29,254 nt of DNA from Sulfurimonas sp. (lineage in GTDB: Bacteria > Campylobacterota > Campylobacteria > Campylobacterales > Sulfurimonadaceae): positions 1 through 29,254 of the forward strand of contig JALUBM010000125.1 of NCBI GenBank assembly GCA_027044845.1, written 5' to 3'. Under the pieces are notes generated by a model. It saw only the letters and a list, made by a program, of their open reading frames with translations. It made no database searches and had not been told where the DNA came from. Every line of letters begins with the position of its first letter. Position 1 is the first letter of the stretch. A program made the translations under genes and the position numbers. This document shows, in pieces, positions 16,325-23,320 of the stretch.

Positions 16325-17356
16325 CTAGAGCACCTCGACCAAATATTTTGCTTGTGGAATCGTTTTTCCTATTGGGCTTAAATCAAGTCCAGCTTTTTTT
16401 GTAATTTCTAAAAACTCATTTAGTGCGTCTTTTCGCACAGCACAAAGAAGACCGCCTGAAGTTTGGGCATCACACAAAATGTCTTGTTGCTCAGGATTCA
16501 TTGGTGAAATTTTTTCGCCGTAGCTTTCAAAATTTCTGCGTGTGCCACCTGGGACACAGCCCATTTGTAAATATTTTTTGACATTTTTGAGTGTAGGTAC
16601 CTTGTCAAATTCTACAACTGCACTAATTCCACTCCCTTCACAAATTTCACTTAAATGCCCCAGCAGACCAAAACCGGTAACATCAGTAATGGCAGTAACA
16701 CCCTCAAGTTGGGAGATTTCTGCTCCAATTTTATTGAGTGTACACATAGCTTCTATGGCAACATTAATATCTCCATCAGCTATTTTGCCCTGTTTTTGTG
16801 CTGTTGTGAGTATACCTATTCCTATCGGTTTTGTTAAAAAGAGTTCACATTCAGCTTCTGCTGTATTGTTTCTTTTGATATGCTCATTTTTTGCTAATCC
16901 TGTTACGGCAAGTCCAAAAATCGGTTCAGGTGAATCTATACTATGCCCACCAGCCAGAGGAATACCAGCTTCTTCACATACAGAGCGACCGCCGTCGATG
17001 ACTTCTCTTGCCACATCAGTATTAAGCTTGTTGATAGGCCAGCCAAAAATAGAAATCGCCATAAGTGGTTTACCGCCCATCGCATAAATATCACTAATGG
17101 CATTGGTAGCGGCTATACGTCCAAACGTAAAAGGGTCATCTACAATGGGCATAAAAAAATCAGTTGTACTTAAAACAGAAGTACCATTTCCCAAATCAAA
17201 TGCTGCTGCATCATCTTTGGAACTGTTGCCGACTAAAAGTTCGGGGTACTCTACCGTTTCGCGTGAACTTTTTAAAATAGAATCAAGCAGTTTTGGAGAA
17301 ATTTTACAGCCGCATCCTGCACCATGACTATATTGTGTGAGTTTTATATCTTTCAT
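16325..17356 (-). CDS. selD: Selenide, water dikinase (selenophosphate synthase)
   Basis: The product is 343 aa. It makes selenophosphate from selenide and ATP. The N-terminus [19 protein letters not shown] matches E. coli SelD, with the catalytic cysteine at residue 15 and the key lysine at 18. The codon is TGC, so this copy uses cysteine and not selenocysteine. Further family parts are [52 protein letters not shown] and the late DAQTSGGLL. It heads the - strand block, is divergent from the HAD gene, and is directly joined to mnmH, so the visible use of selenophosphate is tRNA modification. selA and selB are not in the window. Confidence 0.97.
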   Translation of the reverse strand: MKDIKLTQYSHGAGCGCKISPKLLDSILKSSRETVEYPELLVGNSSKDDAAAFDLGNGTSVLSTTDFFMPIVDDPFTFGRIAATNAISDIYAMGGKPLMAISIFGWPINKLNTDVAREVIDGGRSVCEEAGIPLAGGHSIDSPEPIFGLAVTGLAKNEHIKRNNTAEAECELFLTKPIGIGILTTAQKQGKIADGDINVAIEAMCTLNKIGAEISQLEGVTAITDVTGFGLLGHLSEICEGSGISAVVEFDKVPTLKNVKKYLQMGCVPGGTRRNFESYGEKISPMNPEQQDILCDAQTSGGLLCAVRKDALNEFLEITKKAGLDLSPIGKTIPQAKYLVEVL

Positions 17357-17361
17357 AATGT

Positions 17362-17367
17362 TATAAT
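17362..17367 (+). promoter_or_regulatory. -10 box in the selD-HAD divergent gap
   Basis: TATAAT at 17362-17367 lies 6 bases beyond the selD start and points toward the HAD gene on the + strand, with a probable transcript start near 17374. The 73-base gap should hold both divergent promoters; the - strand one for selD is less clear. Confidence 0.4.
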
Positions 17368-17429
17368 ATCCTTAATAAATATCACATACTATTCTTCTTT
17401 ATCTGAGAAATAGGTTAACAAGGGAAAAA

Positions 17430-17906
17430 ATGAAAGAAAATATCATCCAAATACCAAATTATAAAACTATAAATTTACAACATATCATTTTGGATTACAA
17501 CGGTACCATAGCAAAGGATGGTGTTTTAAAAGAAGAAGCAAAAAAACTTTTACCTCTTTTAGCACAGAAATATACCGTACATGTAATCACAGCAGATACA
17601 TTTGGCAGTGTGCTAAATGAGTTAAAAGATTTTGATTTACATGTAAAGGTACTTATAAGTCAAAATCATATTTTGGAAAAGGAGGAATATGTTATTGCGT
17701 TAAATGCAAATCAATGTGGAACTGTCGGTAATGGAAATAATGATGCTTTGATGTTACAAAAAGCTGCAATAGGAATATGTTTAATCGGGGATGAAGGGTG
17801 TAGTACAAAAAGTTTGCTTGCTTCAGACATAGTCTGTAAATCCATATCTGAAGCACTTGAACTATTTTTACATTCTAAGAGACTGATTGCGACTCTTAGG
17901 ATATAA
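17430..17906 (+). CDS. Soluble HAD protein, P-type ATPase-like
   Basis: The product is 158 aa. It has HAD motif I as LDYNGT (D22, N24), motif II threonine near HVITADTFG, and motif IV as GNGNNDALM (residues 100-108). It resembles the soluble P-type ATPase-like phosphatases (COG4087 type): a free phosphorylation domain without membrane segments. In motif I the second acidic residue of ordinary HAD phosphatases is asparagine, so acid-base catalysis may be weak; P-type ATPases have threonine there. The substrate is unknown. AAGGGA lies 7 bases before the ATG. Its end overlaps the convergent nitroreductase gene by 11 bases. Confidence 0.8.
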   Translation: MKENIIQIPNYKTINLQHIILDYNGTIAKDGVLKEEAKKLLPLLAQKYTVHVITADTFGSVLNELKDFDLHVKVLISQNHILEKEEYVIALNANQCGTVGNGNNDALMLQKAAIGICLIGDEGCSTKSLLASDIVCKSISEALELFLHSKRLIATLRI

Positions 17907-18525
17907 ACTCAACTACTTCATCAAATGGAAGTCTGATTTGTTCGGGTTGTGGGTTAAGTCTGTAACCAAAAGGTAAAACCATGGCAAGTTGATATTGTTT
18001 TGTATCAAGTTCTAGAATTGCTTCAACTTTTTCTTTTTCAAATCCTTCTATTGGGCATGAATCAATACCAATAAAAGCTGCTCCACTCATCATATTTGTA
18101 GCAGCAATATAACTTTGTCTTGCAGTCCAGCAGTAGATGCTTTCATCACTGCTAAGGGTTTTTTGTAAATGTTTTGCATACAATCCCATATACATATCAA
18201 GTGATTCTTTTGGCATCTCACGGCGGGCAAATCGTTTTTCAACTTCTCCTGATTCTATCTTGACACTTTCAATGCCCGTAAGAACAATTACAAGGTGTGA
18301 ACAAGAAGTGATTTGCACTTGATTCCAACAAACTGGTCTGAGTTTAGCTTTGAGTTCTTCATTTGTAATGACTAAAAATTTCCAGGCTTCCATACCAAAA
18401 GAGGAAGGCGATTTTCTTCCACATTCGAGAATGAAATGTATATCTTCATCATTTATCTTTTTATTTTCATCAAATATTTTACATGCATGGCGAAAGTTCA
18501 TGGTATCTATAAACTTATTTTTCAT
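17896..18525 (-). CDS. Nitroreductase family protein
   Basis: The product is 209 aa. FMN-dependent NAD(P)H oxidoreductase of the NfsB/RdxA/FrxA type: N-terminal NFRHACKIFDENKKINDEDI, the FMN-contacting RKSPSSFGMEAWKFLVI, a central YIAATNMMSGAAFIGIDSCP segment and the final MVLPFGYRLNPQPEQIR. RdxA of Helicobacter activates metronidazole; whether this protein does so cannot be read here. The physiological substrate is probably a quinone, flavin or nitro compound. It has a TATAAT box and a strong dyad upstream, so it is probably repressed by a dedicated regulator that is not encoded next to it. It overlaps the HAD gene by 11 bases. Confidence 0.9.
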   Translation of the reverse strand: MKNKFIDTMNFRHACKIFDENKKINDEDIHFILECGRKSPSSFGMEAWKFLVITNEELKAKLRPVCWNQVQITSCSHLVIVLTGIESVKIESGEVEKRFARREMPKESLDMYMGLYAKHLQKTLSSDESIYCWTARQSYIAATNMMSGAAFIGIDSCPIEGFEKEKVEAILELDTKQYQLAMVLPFGYRLNPQPEQIRLPFDEVVEFIS

Positions 18526-18548
18526 TGTATTTTCCTGATTTTATTTAT

Positions 18549-18554
18549 ATTATA
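18549..18554 (-). promoter_or_regulatory. -10 box for the nitroreductase gene
   Basis: TATAAT reads on the - strand at 18554-18549 and would start transcription near 18542, giving a 16-base leader with AGGA before the ATG at 18525. It overlaps one arm of the dyad at 18551-18571. Confidence 0.55.
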
Positions 18555-18571
18555 TGTCAAATTGTCATATA
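18551..18571. promoter_or_regulatory. Operator-like 21-base dyad between divergent genes
   Basis: The arms TATATG-t-CAA and TTG-t-CATATA face each other around a central A, so 18 of 20 flanking positions are symmetric. It covers the -10 box of the nitroreductase gene and its upstream side, which is where a repressor would act. The size and the CAA-n-TTG core are in the range used by MarR/HxlR-type winged helix repressors, but the binding protein is unknown. It also lies about 25 bases upstream of the -10 box of the zinc ribbon gene, so both genes could respond. Confidence 0.65.
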
Positions 18572-18596
18572 AAGTAGAATAATCTTATAAAGATAA

Positions 18597-18602
18597 TATA
18601 AT
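18597..18602 (+). promoter_or_regulatory. -10 box for the zinc ribbon gene
   Basis: TATAAT at 18597-18602 would start transcription near 18609, about 21 bases before the ATG at 18630, with CAGGAG between them as ribosome binding site. Confidence 0.5.
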
Positions 18603-18629
18603 TATAACAGAAAAATCAGGAGTTGTTAA

Positions 18630-18974
18630 ATGATTTTAGGAAAATGCCCTTATTGTGATGATGGAGAGATAGAAGTACGAGACAAAGAAGTACGTGGTAA
18701 AAAAGTAAAACTTTACGCTTGCTCAAATGCTCATTGGAAAACAGAAGATGGTGAGATGTTTGAGATAACAGAAAAATCTACATGTAATTTTCGTATTTGG
18801 CAAAATTCTTTGGCAAAGTACGGTAAATGGCTTGGATATAAAGAAGTAAGAGAACTCCTAAGTGAGCAAGAACTTGAAGTAGAACTGTTGAGTAAAAAAT
18901 ATGGCAAAAAAATCTACTATACTAAGACAATAATTCTTAATGAGGAATATGGTGTAAGTGTAGTTTGGGATTAG
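18630..18974 (+). CDS. Small zinc ribbon protein, topoisomerase C-terminal-repeat-like
   Basis: The product is 114 aa. Four cysteines at 6, 9, 31 and 52 (CPYC, YACSN, TCNFRIW) could form one zinc site. The pattern CPYCDDGEIE, then K-x-x-x-YACSNAHWK and CNFRIWQNSLAK, followed by a helix KEVRELLSEQE and a strand pair ending GVSVVW, resembles the zinc ribbon and Toprim_Crpt repeats at the C-terminus of topoisomerase I and III. No catalytic part is present, so it could bind DNA or partner with another protein; the function is unknown. It is divergent from the nitroreductase gene and 102 bases before guaA. Confidence 0.7.
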   Translation: MILGKCPYCDDGEIEVRDKEVRGKKVKLYACSNAHWKTEDGEMFEITEKSTCNFRIWQNSLAKYGKWLGYKEVRELLSEQELEVELLSKKYGKKIYYTKTIILNEEYGVSVVWD

Positions 18975-19076
18975 TTATCATTTTGGAGTACAAGCTTTTT
19001 TACATGTAGCAAATTAAATATTAATCTTATTTATTGTATTCTTTCGTAATTATTTAAAAGCAAAAAGGCATTTCAA

Positions 19077-20627
19077 ATGAAAAATGTTAGCATTATAGTT
19101 TTAGACTTTGGCTCTCAATATACGCAACTTATAGCCCGTCGTCTTCGTGAAGATAAAATATACTGTGAAATTCTTCCTTACCATACAAAAGTAGAAGATA
19201 TTCAGGCAAAAAATCCTAAGGGTATTATACTCAGTGGTGGTCCTTCTTCTGTTTATAATGAAGATGCATATGAAGTGGATCAGGGTGTTTATGATATGGG
19301 AATCCCTGTTCTTGGAATTTGTTATGGAATGCAGAGAATTGCAGTAGATTTTGGTGCTTCTGTTATCCGTTCAAATCACCATGAATATGGAAAAGCAGAG
19401 CTTGATATTGTCGGTTATCCTGATAATGTATCGCCATTGTTTAAGGATTGTGACAATCGTAGAATTGTTTGGATGAGTCACTCTGACAGGGTAGAAACAC
19501 TACCTGAAGGTTTTAAGGTTATTGCAACCTCGGACAACTCTCCTTATGCGGCAATAGCACATGATAAAAAACATATTTATGCTATGCAGTTTCACCCAGA
19601 AGTGCAACATTCGGAAGAGGGATACTTAATGCTTCGTAATTTTGCAAAAAATATTTGCGGTGTGAGTGAAAAATGGAAAATGGAGCATTTTTTAAAGCAG
19701 CAAATCAAGTCTATTCGTGAGCGTGTTGGGGATGGGAAAGTTTTATGCGGGTTAAGCGGTGGAGTTGATAGCTCTGTTGTTGCGGCGATGTTGTATGAAG
19801 CAATAGGTGATCAATTGATTCCTGTATTTGTTGATAACGGATTATTACGTAAAGGTGAGCGTGAACAAGTTGAAGAAGTTTTTAAGGTAAATCTCAAGGC
19901 ACCACTTATTACTGTTGATGCAGTAGATAACTTTTTGACAAAACTCGCAGGTGTGAGTGATCCTGAAAAAAAACGTAAAATTATTGGACATACTTTTATT
20001 GAAGAATTTGAAAAAGAAGCAAAAAAACATGATGGTATTAAGTTTTTGGCACAGGGGACACTTTATCCTGATGTTATTGAGTCTATCTCTGTCAATGGAC
20101 CATCTGAAGTAATTAAATCACATCACAATGTAGGTGGACTTCCTGATTGGATGGATTTTGAACTGATTGAACCTTTGCGTGAACTTTTTAAAGATGAAGT
20201 GCGTAAAATTGGACTAGAACTTGGTCTTCCTGAATTTATGATTAATCGTCATCCTTTCCCTGGACCAGGTCTTGCGATTAGGATTATGGGTGATGTTAAT
20301 GTTCCTGATTTAGATTTGTTACGTGAAGCAGATGTTATTTTACTTGATGAGTTGAAAGCAAGCGGCTATTATGCGAAAACATGGCAGGCATTTACAGTGC
20401 TTTTAAATGTAAAATCAGTAGGTGTTATGGGTGATAATCGAACGTACGACAACACTGTATGTGTGAGAGTCGTGGAAGCAGTTGATGGAATGACAGCAAC
20501 ATTTGCACATCTACCGCATGATTTGTTAGAGAGAATTTCAAGAAGAATTATCAATGAAGTTGATGGAATAAACCGTGTAGTTTATGATATATCAAGCAAA
20601 CCACCAGCAACAATTGAATGGGAATAA
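19077..20627 (+). CDS. guaA: GMP synthase (glutamine-hydrolysing)
   Basis: The product is 516 aa. It converts XMP to GMP with glutamine and ATP. The class I glutamine amidotransferase domain (about 1-195) has the nucleophile Cys82 in GICYGMQ and the His-x-Glu pair in [10 protein letters not shown]. The ATP pyrophosphatase domain begins with the P-loop [14 protein letters not shown] near residue 227. The dimerisation domain ends with the conserved [20 protein letters not shown] lies upstream of the ATG. hemD starts 15 bases after its stop. Confidence 0.99.
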   Translation: MKNVSIIVLDFGSQYTQLIARRLREDKIYCEILPYHTKVEDIQAKNPKGIILSGGPSSVYNEDAYEVDQGVYDMGIPVLGICYGMQRIAVDFGASVIRSNHHEYGKAELDIVGYPDNVSPLFKDCDNRRIVWMSHSDRVETLPEGFKVIATSDNSPYAAIAHDKKHIYAMQFHPEVQHSEEGYLMLRNFAKNICGVSEKWKMEHFLKQQIKSIRERVGDGKVLCGLSGGVDSSVVAAMLYEAIGDQLIPVFVDNGLLRKGEREQVEEVFKVNLKAPLITVDAVDNFLTKLAGVSDPEKKRKIIGHTFIEEFEKEAKKHDGIKFLAQGTLYPDVIESISVNGPSEVIKSHHNVGGLPDWMDFELIEPLRELFKDEVRKIGLELGLPEFMINRHPFPGPGLAIRIMGDVNVPDLDLLREADVILLDELKASGYYAKTWQAFTVLLNVKSVGVMGDNRTYDNTVCVRVVEAVDGMTATFAHLPHDLLERISRRIINEVDGINRVVYDISSKPPATIEWE

Positions 20628-20642
20628 GCGAGAGCTTATCCT

Positions 20643-21278
20643 ATGCGTCCAATTTATCTTTTTTCTATCTCTTCTCATCCTAAGGCAATAAGTGTTAACT
20701 CTTTAGATATTACTTTTTTCAAACCTGAAATTGATTTTTCAAAATATGATTATTTGGTTATCACTTCAAAACAGGCTTCAAAAGCATTGAAACAGTACAA
20801 TAAAGATGATTATATAAATAAGTCTGCCTTATGTGTTTCAAAGCAGAGTGCAAAGAGTTTTGAAGATTTAGGGGGTGAAGTTTTAGCTGTAGGAGGAGGT
20901 TATGGAGATAATCTTATACAGCAAATAAATTCTTACCCTAAAGAGACAAAATGGCTCTATCTTCGTGCAAAAGTTGTTGCATCTGATTTTGTTGTTACAT
21001 GCAGAAATGAAGGCTATTCTATTGATGAGAGAATTGTGTATAAAAGTGACTGTTCAGAGGTGATTAACAGTGCTAATGTGAAAGATAATGCTATATTGAT
21101 TTTTACATCTCCATCTAGCGTTCATTGTTTTTTAAAAAATCATAGACTCTTACAGAGTCAGAAAATTATAGTAATTGGAAAAACAACTGCAAAAGCAATA
21201 CCAAAAAACTGTACATATACCCTTTCAAATAAGACTACAATTGAAAGTTGCATGCAAATAGCTTGTTCTCTAAAATAA
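20643..21278 (+). CDS. hemD: Uroporphyrinogen-III synthase
   Basis: The product is 211 aa. The enzyme closes and inverts ring D of hydroxymethylbilane to make uroporphyrinogen III for haem and sirohaem. The family is poorly conserved. The pattern here is YDYLVITSKQASKAL at the N-terminal half, a KWLYLRAKVVASDF motif, the second half DNAILIFTSPSSVHCFL and the terminal IVIGKTTAKAI. All are in the expected order of a two-domain HemD. It follows guaA by 15 bases and is probably co-transcribed. The next feature is the 315-base region that contains the 6S-like RNA. Confidence 0.88.
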   Translation: MRPIYLFSISSHPKAISVNSLDITFFKPEIDFSKYDYLVITSKQASKALKQYNKDDYINKSALCVSKQSAKSFEDLGGEVLAVGGGYGDNLIQQINSYPKETKWLYLRAKVVASDFVVTCRNEGYSIDERIVYKSDCSEVINSANVKDNAILIFTSPSSVHCFLKNHRLLQSQKIIVIGKTTAKAIPKNCTYTLSNKTTIESCMQIACSLK

Positions 21279-21296
21279 AAACAAGCATATTTTTTG

Positions 21297-21302
21297 TATA
21301 AT
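21297..21302 (+). promoter_or_regulatory. -10 box for the 6S-like RNA
   Basis: A perfect TATAAT at 21297-21302 follows a T-rich stretch (ATTTTTTG), typical of Campylobacterota sigma-70 promoters, and would start transcription near 21309. Confidence 0.6.
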
Positions 21303-21308
21303 GCTCTC

Positions 21309-21532
21309 GTTAATCTGAGTAGTGCGTGTCAGTACACAAATGCGGGTTCTACATATTCAAATTGTGAACCAGTAGGGTTGTTGTGTGTCGATGATTTCGA
21401 TTGAGGTATGTTAACTCTGCCGATGAAATTGTCGCCGTTAGACAATCCTCTCTTCACCCAAATTCGGCTTTTAGAACCAAGCCAATCGTACGACGGCTAC
21501 TTGGATTACATTGTGGGTGTGTTTTGAATTAA
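21309..21532 (+). ncRNA. ssrS: Candidate 6S RNA
   Basis: This segment has no reading frame and higher GC than its surroundings. It can fold into a long rod. Outer pairs are TTAAT (21310-21314) with ATTAA (21528-21532), and CACAA-a-TG (21335-21342) with CATTGTG (21509-21515). Inner pairs include GGTTCTA (21345-21351) with TAGAACC (21472-21478), and an apical hairpin ATTGTC/GACAAT (21428-21433 with 21441-21446). 6S RNA binds sigma-70 RNA polymerase and acts in stationary phase. From memory, 6S genes in Helicobacter and Campylobacter lie upstream of purD, and purD is next here. The ends are estimates from the promoter and the outer pairing. Other structured RNAs are not excluded; it does not have the length of tmRNA. 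Confidence 0.68.
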
Positions 21533-21534
21533 AG

Positions 21535-21573
21535 ATTTATTTATTTCATAATGGTGAACTAAATAAATTTTTT
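21535..21573 (+). terminator. AT-only hairpin with T-run after the 6S-like RNA
   Basis: ATTTATTTA (21535-21543) pairs with TAAATAAAT (21560-21568), followed by TTTTT. The stem has no G or C, so it would be a weak terminator. Confidence 0.45.
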
Positions 21574-21578
21574 ATAAT
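21573..21578 (+). promoter_or_regulatory. -10 box for purD
   Basis: TATAAT at 21573-21578 directly follows the T-run of the hairpin. Transcription would start near 21585, giving a leader of about 9 bases that includes part of GGAG before the ATG at 21594. A start upstream from the 6S promoter by read-through is the alternative. Confidence 0.4.
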
Positions 21579-21593
21579 TATATGGAGATGTGA

Positions 21594-22859
21594 ATGAAAA
21601 TATTAATCTTGGGTAGTGGTGGACGAGAATACTCTATCGCACGTGCTATAAAAAATGAAGATGAAGAGCATGAACTCTTTTTTCAACCTGGAAATGGTGC
21701 AACGAATAGCTTAGGCACAAATTTAAATATCAAAGATTATAATGATTTGGCGACATTTGCAAAAGATAATAATATTAAATTGACTATTGTTGGTCCTGAG
21801 GCACCTTTGGTTGACGGTGTTGTAGATATATTTAGAGCACAGGGATTAATAATTTTCGGACCGAGTAAAGAAGCGGCACAACTTGAGGGTTCAAAAGTGT
21901 ATATGAAAAACTTTTTGGCAAAGTATAATATTCCTACTGCAAGATATATAGAGAGTGATTCGATTGAAGATTTGTTCCAATTTACAAACTCATTGCAAAT
22001 ACCTATTGTTGTAAAAGCTGATGGGTTATGCGGCGGTAAAGGTGTCATTATCGCACAATCACATGATGAGGCGAAAAAAGCGATTTCTGAAATGCTCAGT
22101 GGTAAAAGTTTTGGTGATGCAGGGAAAAAAGTAATTGTTGAAGAATTTTTAGATGGATATGAACTTTCTATGTTCGCCGTATGTGATGGAAAAGATTACA
22201 TTTTACTTCCTGCTGCACAAGATCATAAACGCCTTCTTGATGGTGATGAAGGACCAAATACTGGGGGAATGGGTGCTTATGCTCCGACACCGCTTGTAGA
22301 TGAAGCGTTGTACCAAAAGGTAAGAGAAAGAATTATTCGTCCGACATTAGATGGTATGCAAAAAGAGGATGCTCCGTTTGAAGGTGTTTTATTTATTGGT
22401 ATTATGGTCGTCAATGGTGAACCTATGACGCTAGAGTTTAATGTTCGTTTCGGTGACCCTGAATGTGAGATACTTATGCCTCTTATGACTTCAAGTGTAT
22501 CGGATATGTTCTATAAAGCGGCAACAAATCATTTAGGTGAAATAGATGTAGAATTCTCAGACCAGTATGCGGTAGGTGTGGTGATGGCAAGTGGAAATTA
22601 CCCGTATTCTTCGTCAACGCCTGCTGAAATAATTTTAGATGATGTGAAGCATGATGATATTGAAAAATATACACATATTTCATTTGCAGGTGTAAGTATG
22701 GAAGAAGATAAACTCTATGCAACAGGTGGACGTGTACTTGTATGTGTTGGTTTGGGAAAGAGTATAAAAGAGGCAAGGGATAGAGCTTATTTGAGATGCG
22801 GACAGGTACATTTTGCAGGGAAGAAACTGCGTACAGATATTGCTTATCAAGCACTTTAG
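21594..22859 (+). CDS. purD: Phosphoribosylamine-glycine ligase (GAR synthetase)
   Basis: The product is 421 aa. It joins glycine to phosphoribosylamine in purine synthesis. The N-terminal domain begins [20 protein letters not shown]. An ATP-grasp core follows (about 105-325) with [38 protein letters not shown], and the metal-binding [16 protein letters not shown]. The C-terminal hammerhead domain has the [15 protein letters not shown] motif. TATGGAG lies upstream of the ATG. Together with guaA upstream this makes a purine-rich stretch. The gene heads a tight string with the RDD, lptD, PRTase-like and pnp genes. Confidence 0.99.
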   Translation: MKILILGSGGREYSIARAIKNEDEEHELFFQPGNGATNSLGTNLNIKDYNDLATFAKDNNIKLTIVGPEAPLVDGVVDIFRAQGLIIFGPSKEAAQLEGSKVYMKNFLAKYNIPTARYIESDSIEDLFQFTNSLQIPIVVKADGLCGGKGVIIAQSHDEAKKAISEMLSGKSFGDAGKKVIVEEFLDGYELSMFAVCDGKDYILLPAAQDHKRLLDGDEGPNTGGMGAYAPTPLVDEALYQKVRERIIRPTLDGMQKEDAPFEGVLFIGIMVVNGEPMTLEFNVRFGDPECEILMPLMTSSVSDMFYKAATNHLGEIDVEFSDQYAVGVVMASGNYPYSSSTPAEIILDDVKHDDIEKYTHISFAGVSMEEDKLYATGGRVLVCVGLGKSIKEARDRAYLRCGQVHFAGKKLRTDIAYQAL

Positions 22860-22870
22860 GATTCCAAATT

Positions 22871-23320
22871 TTGAATGAAGAGATTGAAAAACTACTTAAC
22901 CGTGAACATTTACAACTTGCATCTATTAAAAAAAGAGCTGTGGCATTTTTTATAGATGAAATGTTGCTCTCTTTTTTGTTGATTATTGCTATGTCTGATG
23001 CATTCTCAAATGCACAGACGGTTGAAGATATTATAATTCTTACAAATACCTATGTTATGCAGTATATTATAATGAAGATAGCTTATCAAACCTTTTTTAT
23101 TATGCAGTATGGTGCAACACTCGGAAAACTGGCAATGAAAATCAAGGTTGTAGATATAAAAACGTTAGACAATCCAAATTTTGCTGTTTCTCTCAATCGT
23201 GCGATATTTAGAATAATTAGCGAAATGATTTTTTATCTTGGGTTTTTATGGGGAATGTTTGACCCTCAGCGTCAAACATGGCATGATAAAACTGCAAAGA
23301 CTTTGGTTATAGATGCTTAA
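22871..23320 (+). CDS. RDD family membrane protein
   Basis: The product is 149 aa from the TTG at 22871. An ATG at 22796 in the same frame would lie deep inside purD and add residues unlike a membrane protein start, while TTG 22871 is preceded by AGGAT at 10 bases and gives NEEIEKLLNREHLQLASIKK. Three hydrophobic segments are seen (about residues 22-42, 55-75, 105-125). The RDD pattern is present as KRAVAFFIDEMLLSF, GATLGKLAMKIKVVD and a final RQTWHDKTAKTLVID. The function of most RDD proteins is unknown; transport or ion exchange is reported for some. It overlaps lptD by 8 bases. Confidence 0.85.
   Translation: MNEEIEKLLNREHLQLASIKKRAVAFFIDEMLLSFLLIIAMSDAFSNAQTVEDIIILTNTYVMQYIIMKIAYQTFFIMQYGATLGKLAMKIKVVDIKTLDNPNFAVSLNRAIFRIISEMIFYLGFLWGMFDPQRQTWHDKTAKTLVIDA

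Noticed and set aside
16542..17087. 181-codon + strand frame opposite selD
   Set aside because: Long only because selD is well conserved and poor in stop codons on the other strand; the translation is proline- and serine-rich and resembles nothing.
16325..17356. Selenocysteine in SelD
   Set aside because: The catalytic position is encoded by TGC and there is no in-frame TGA, so this copy uses cysteine.
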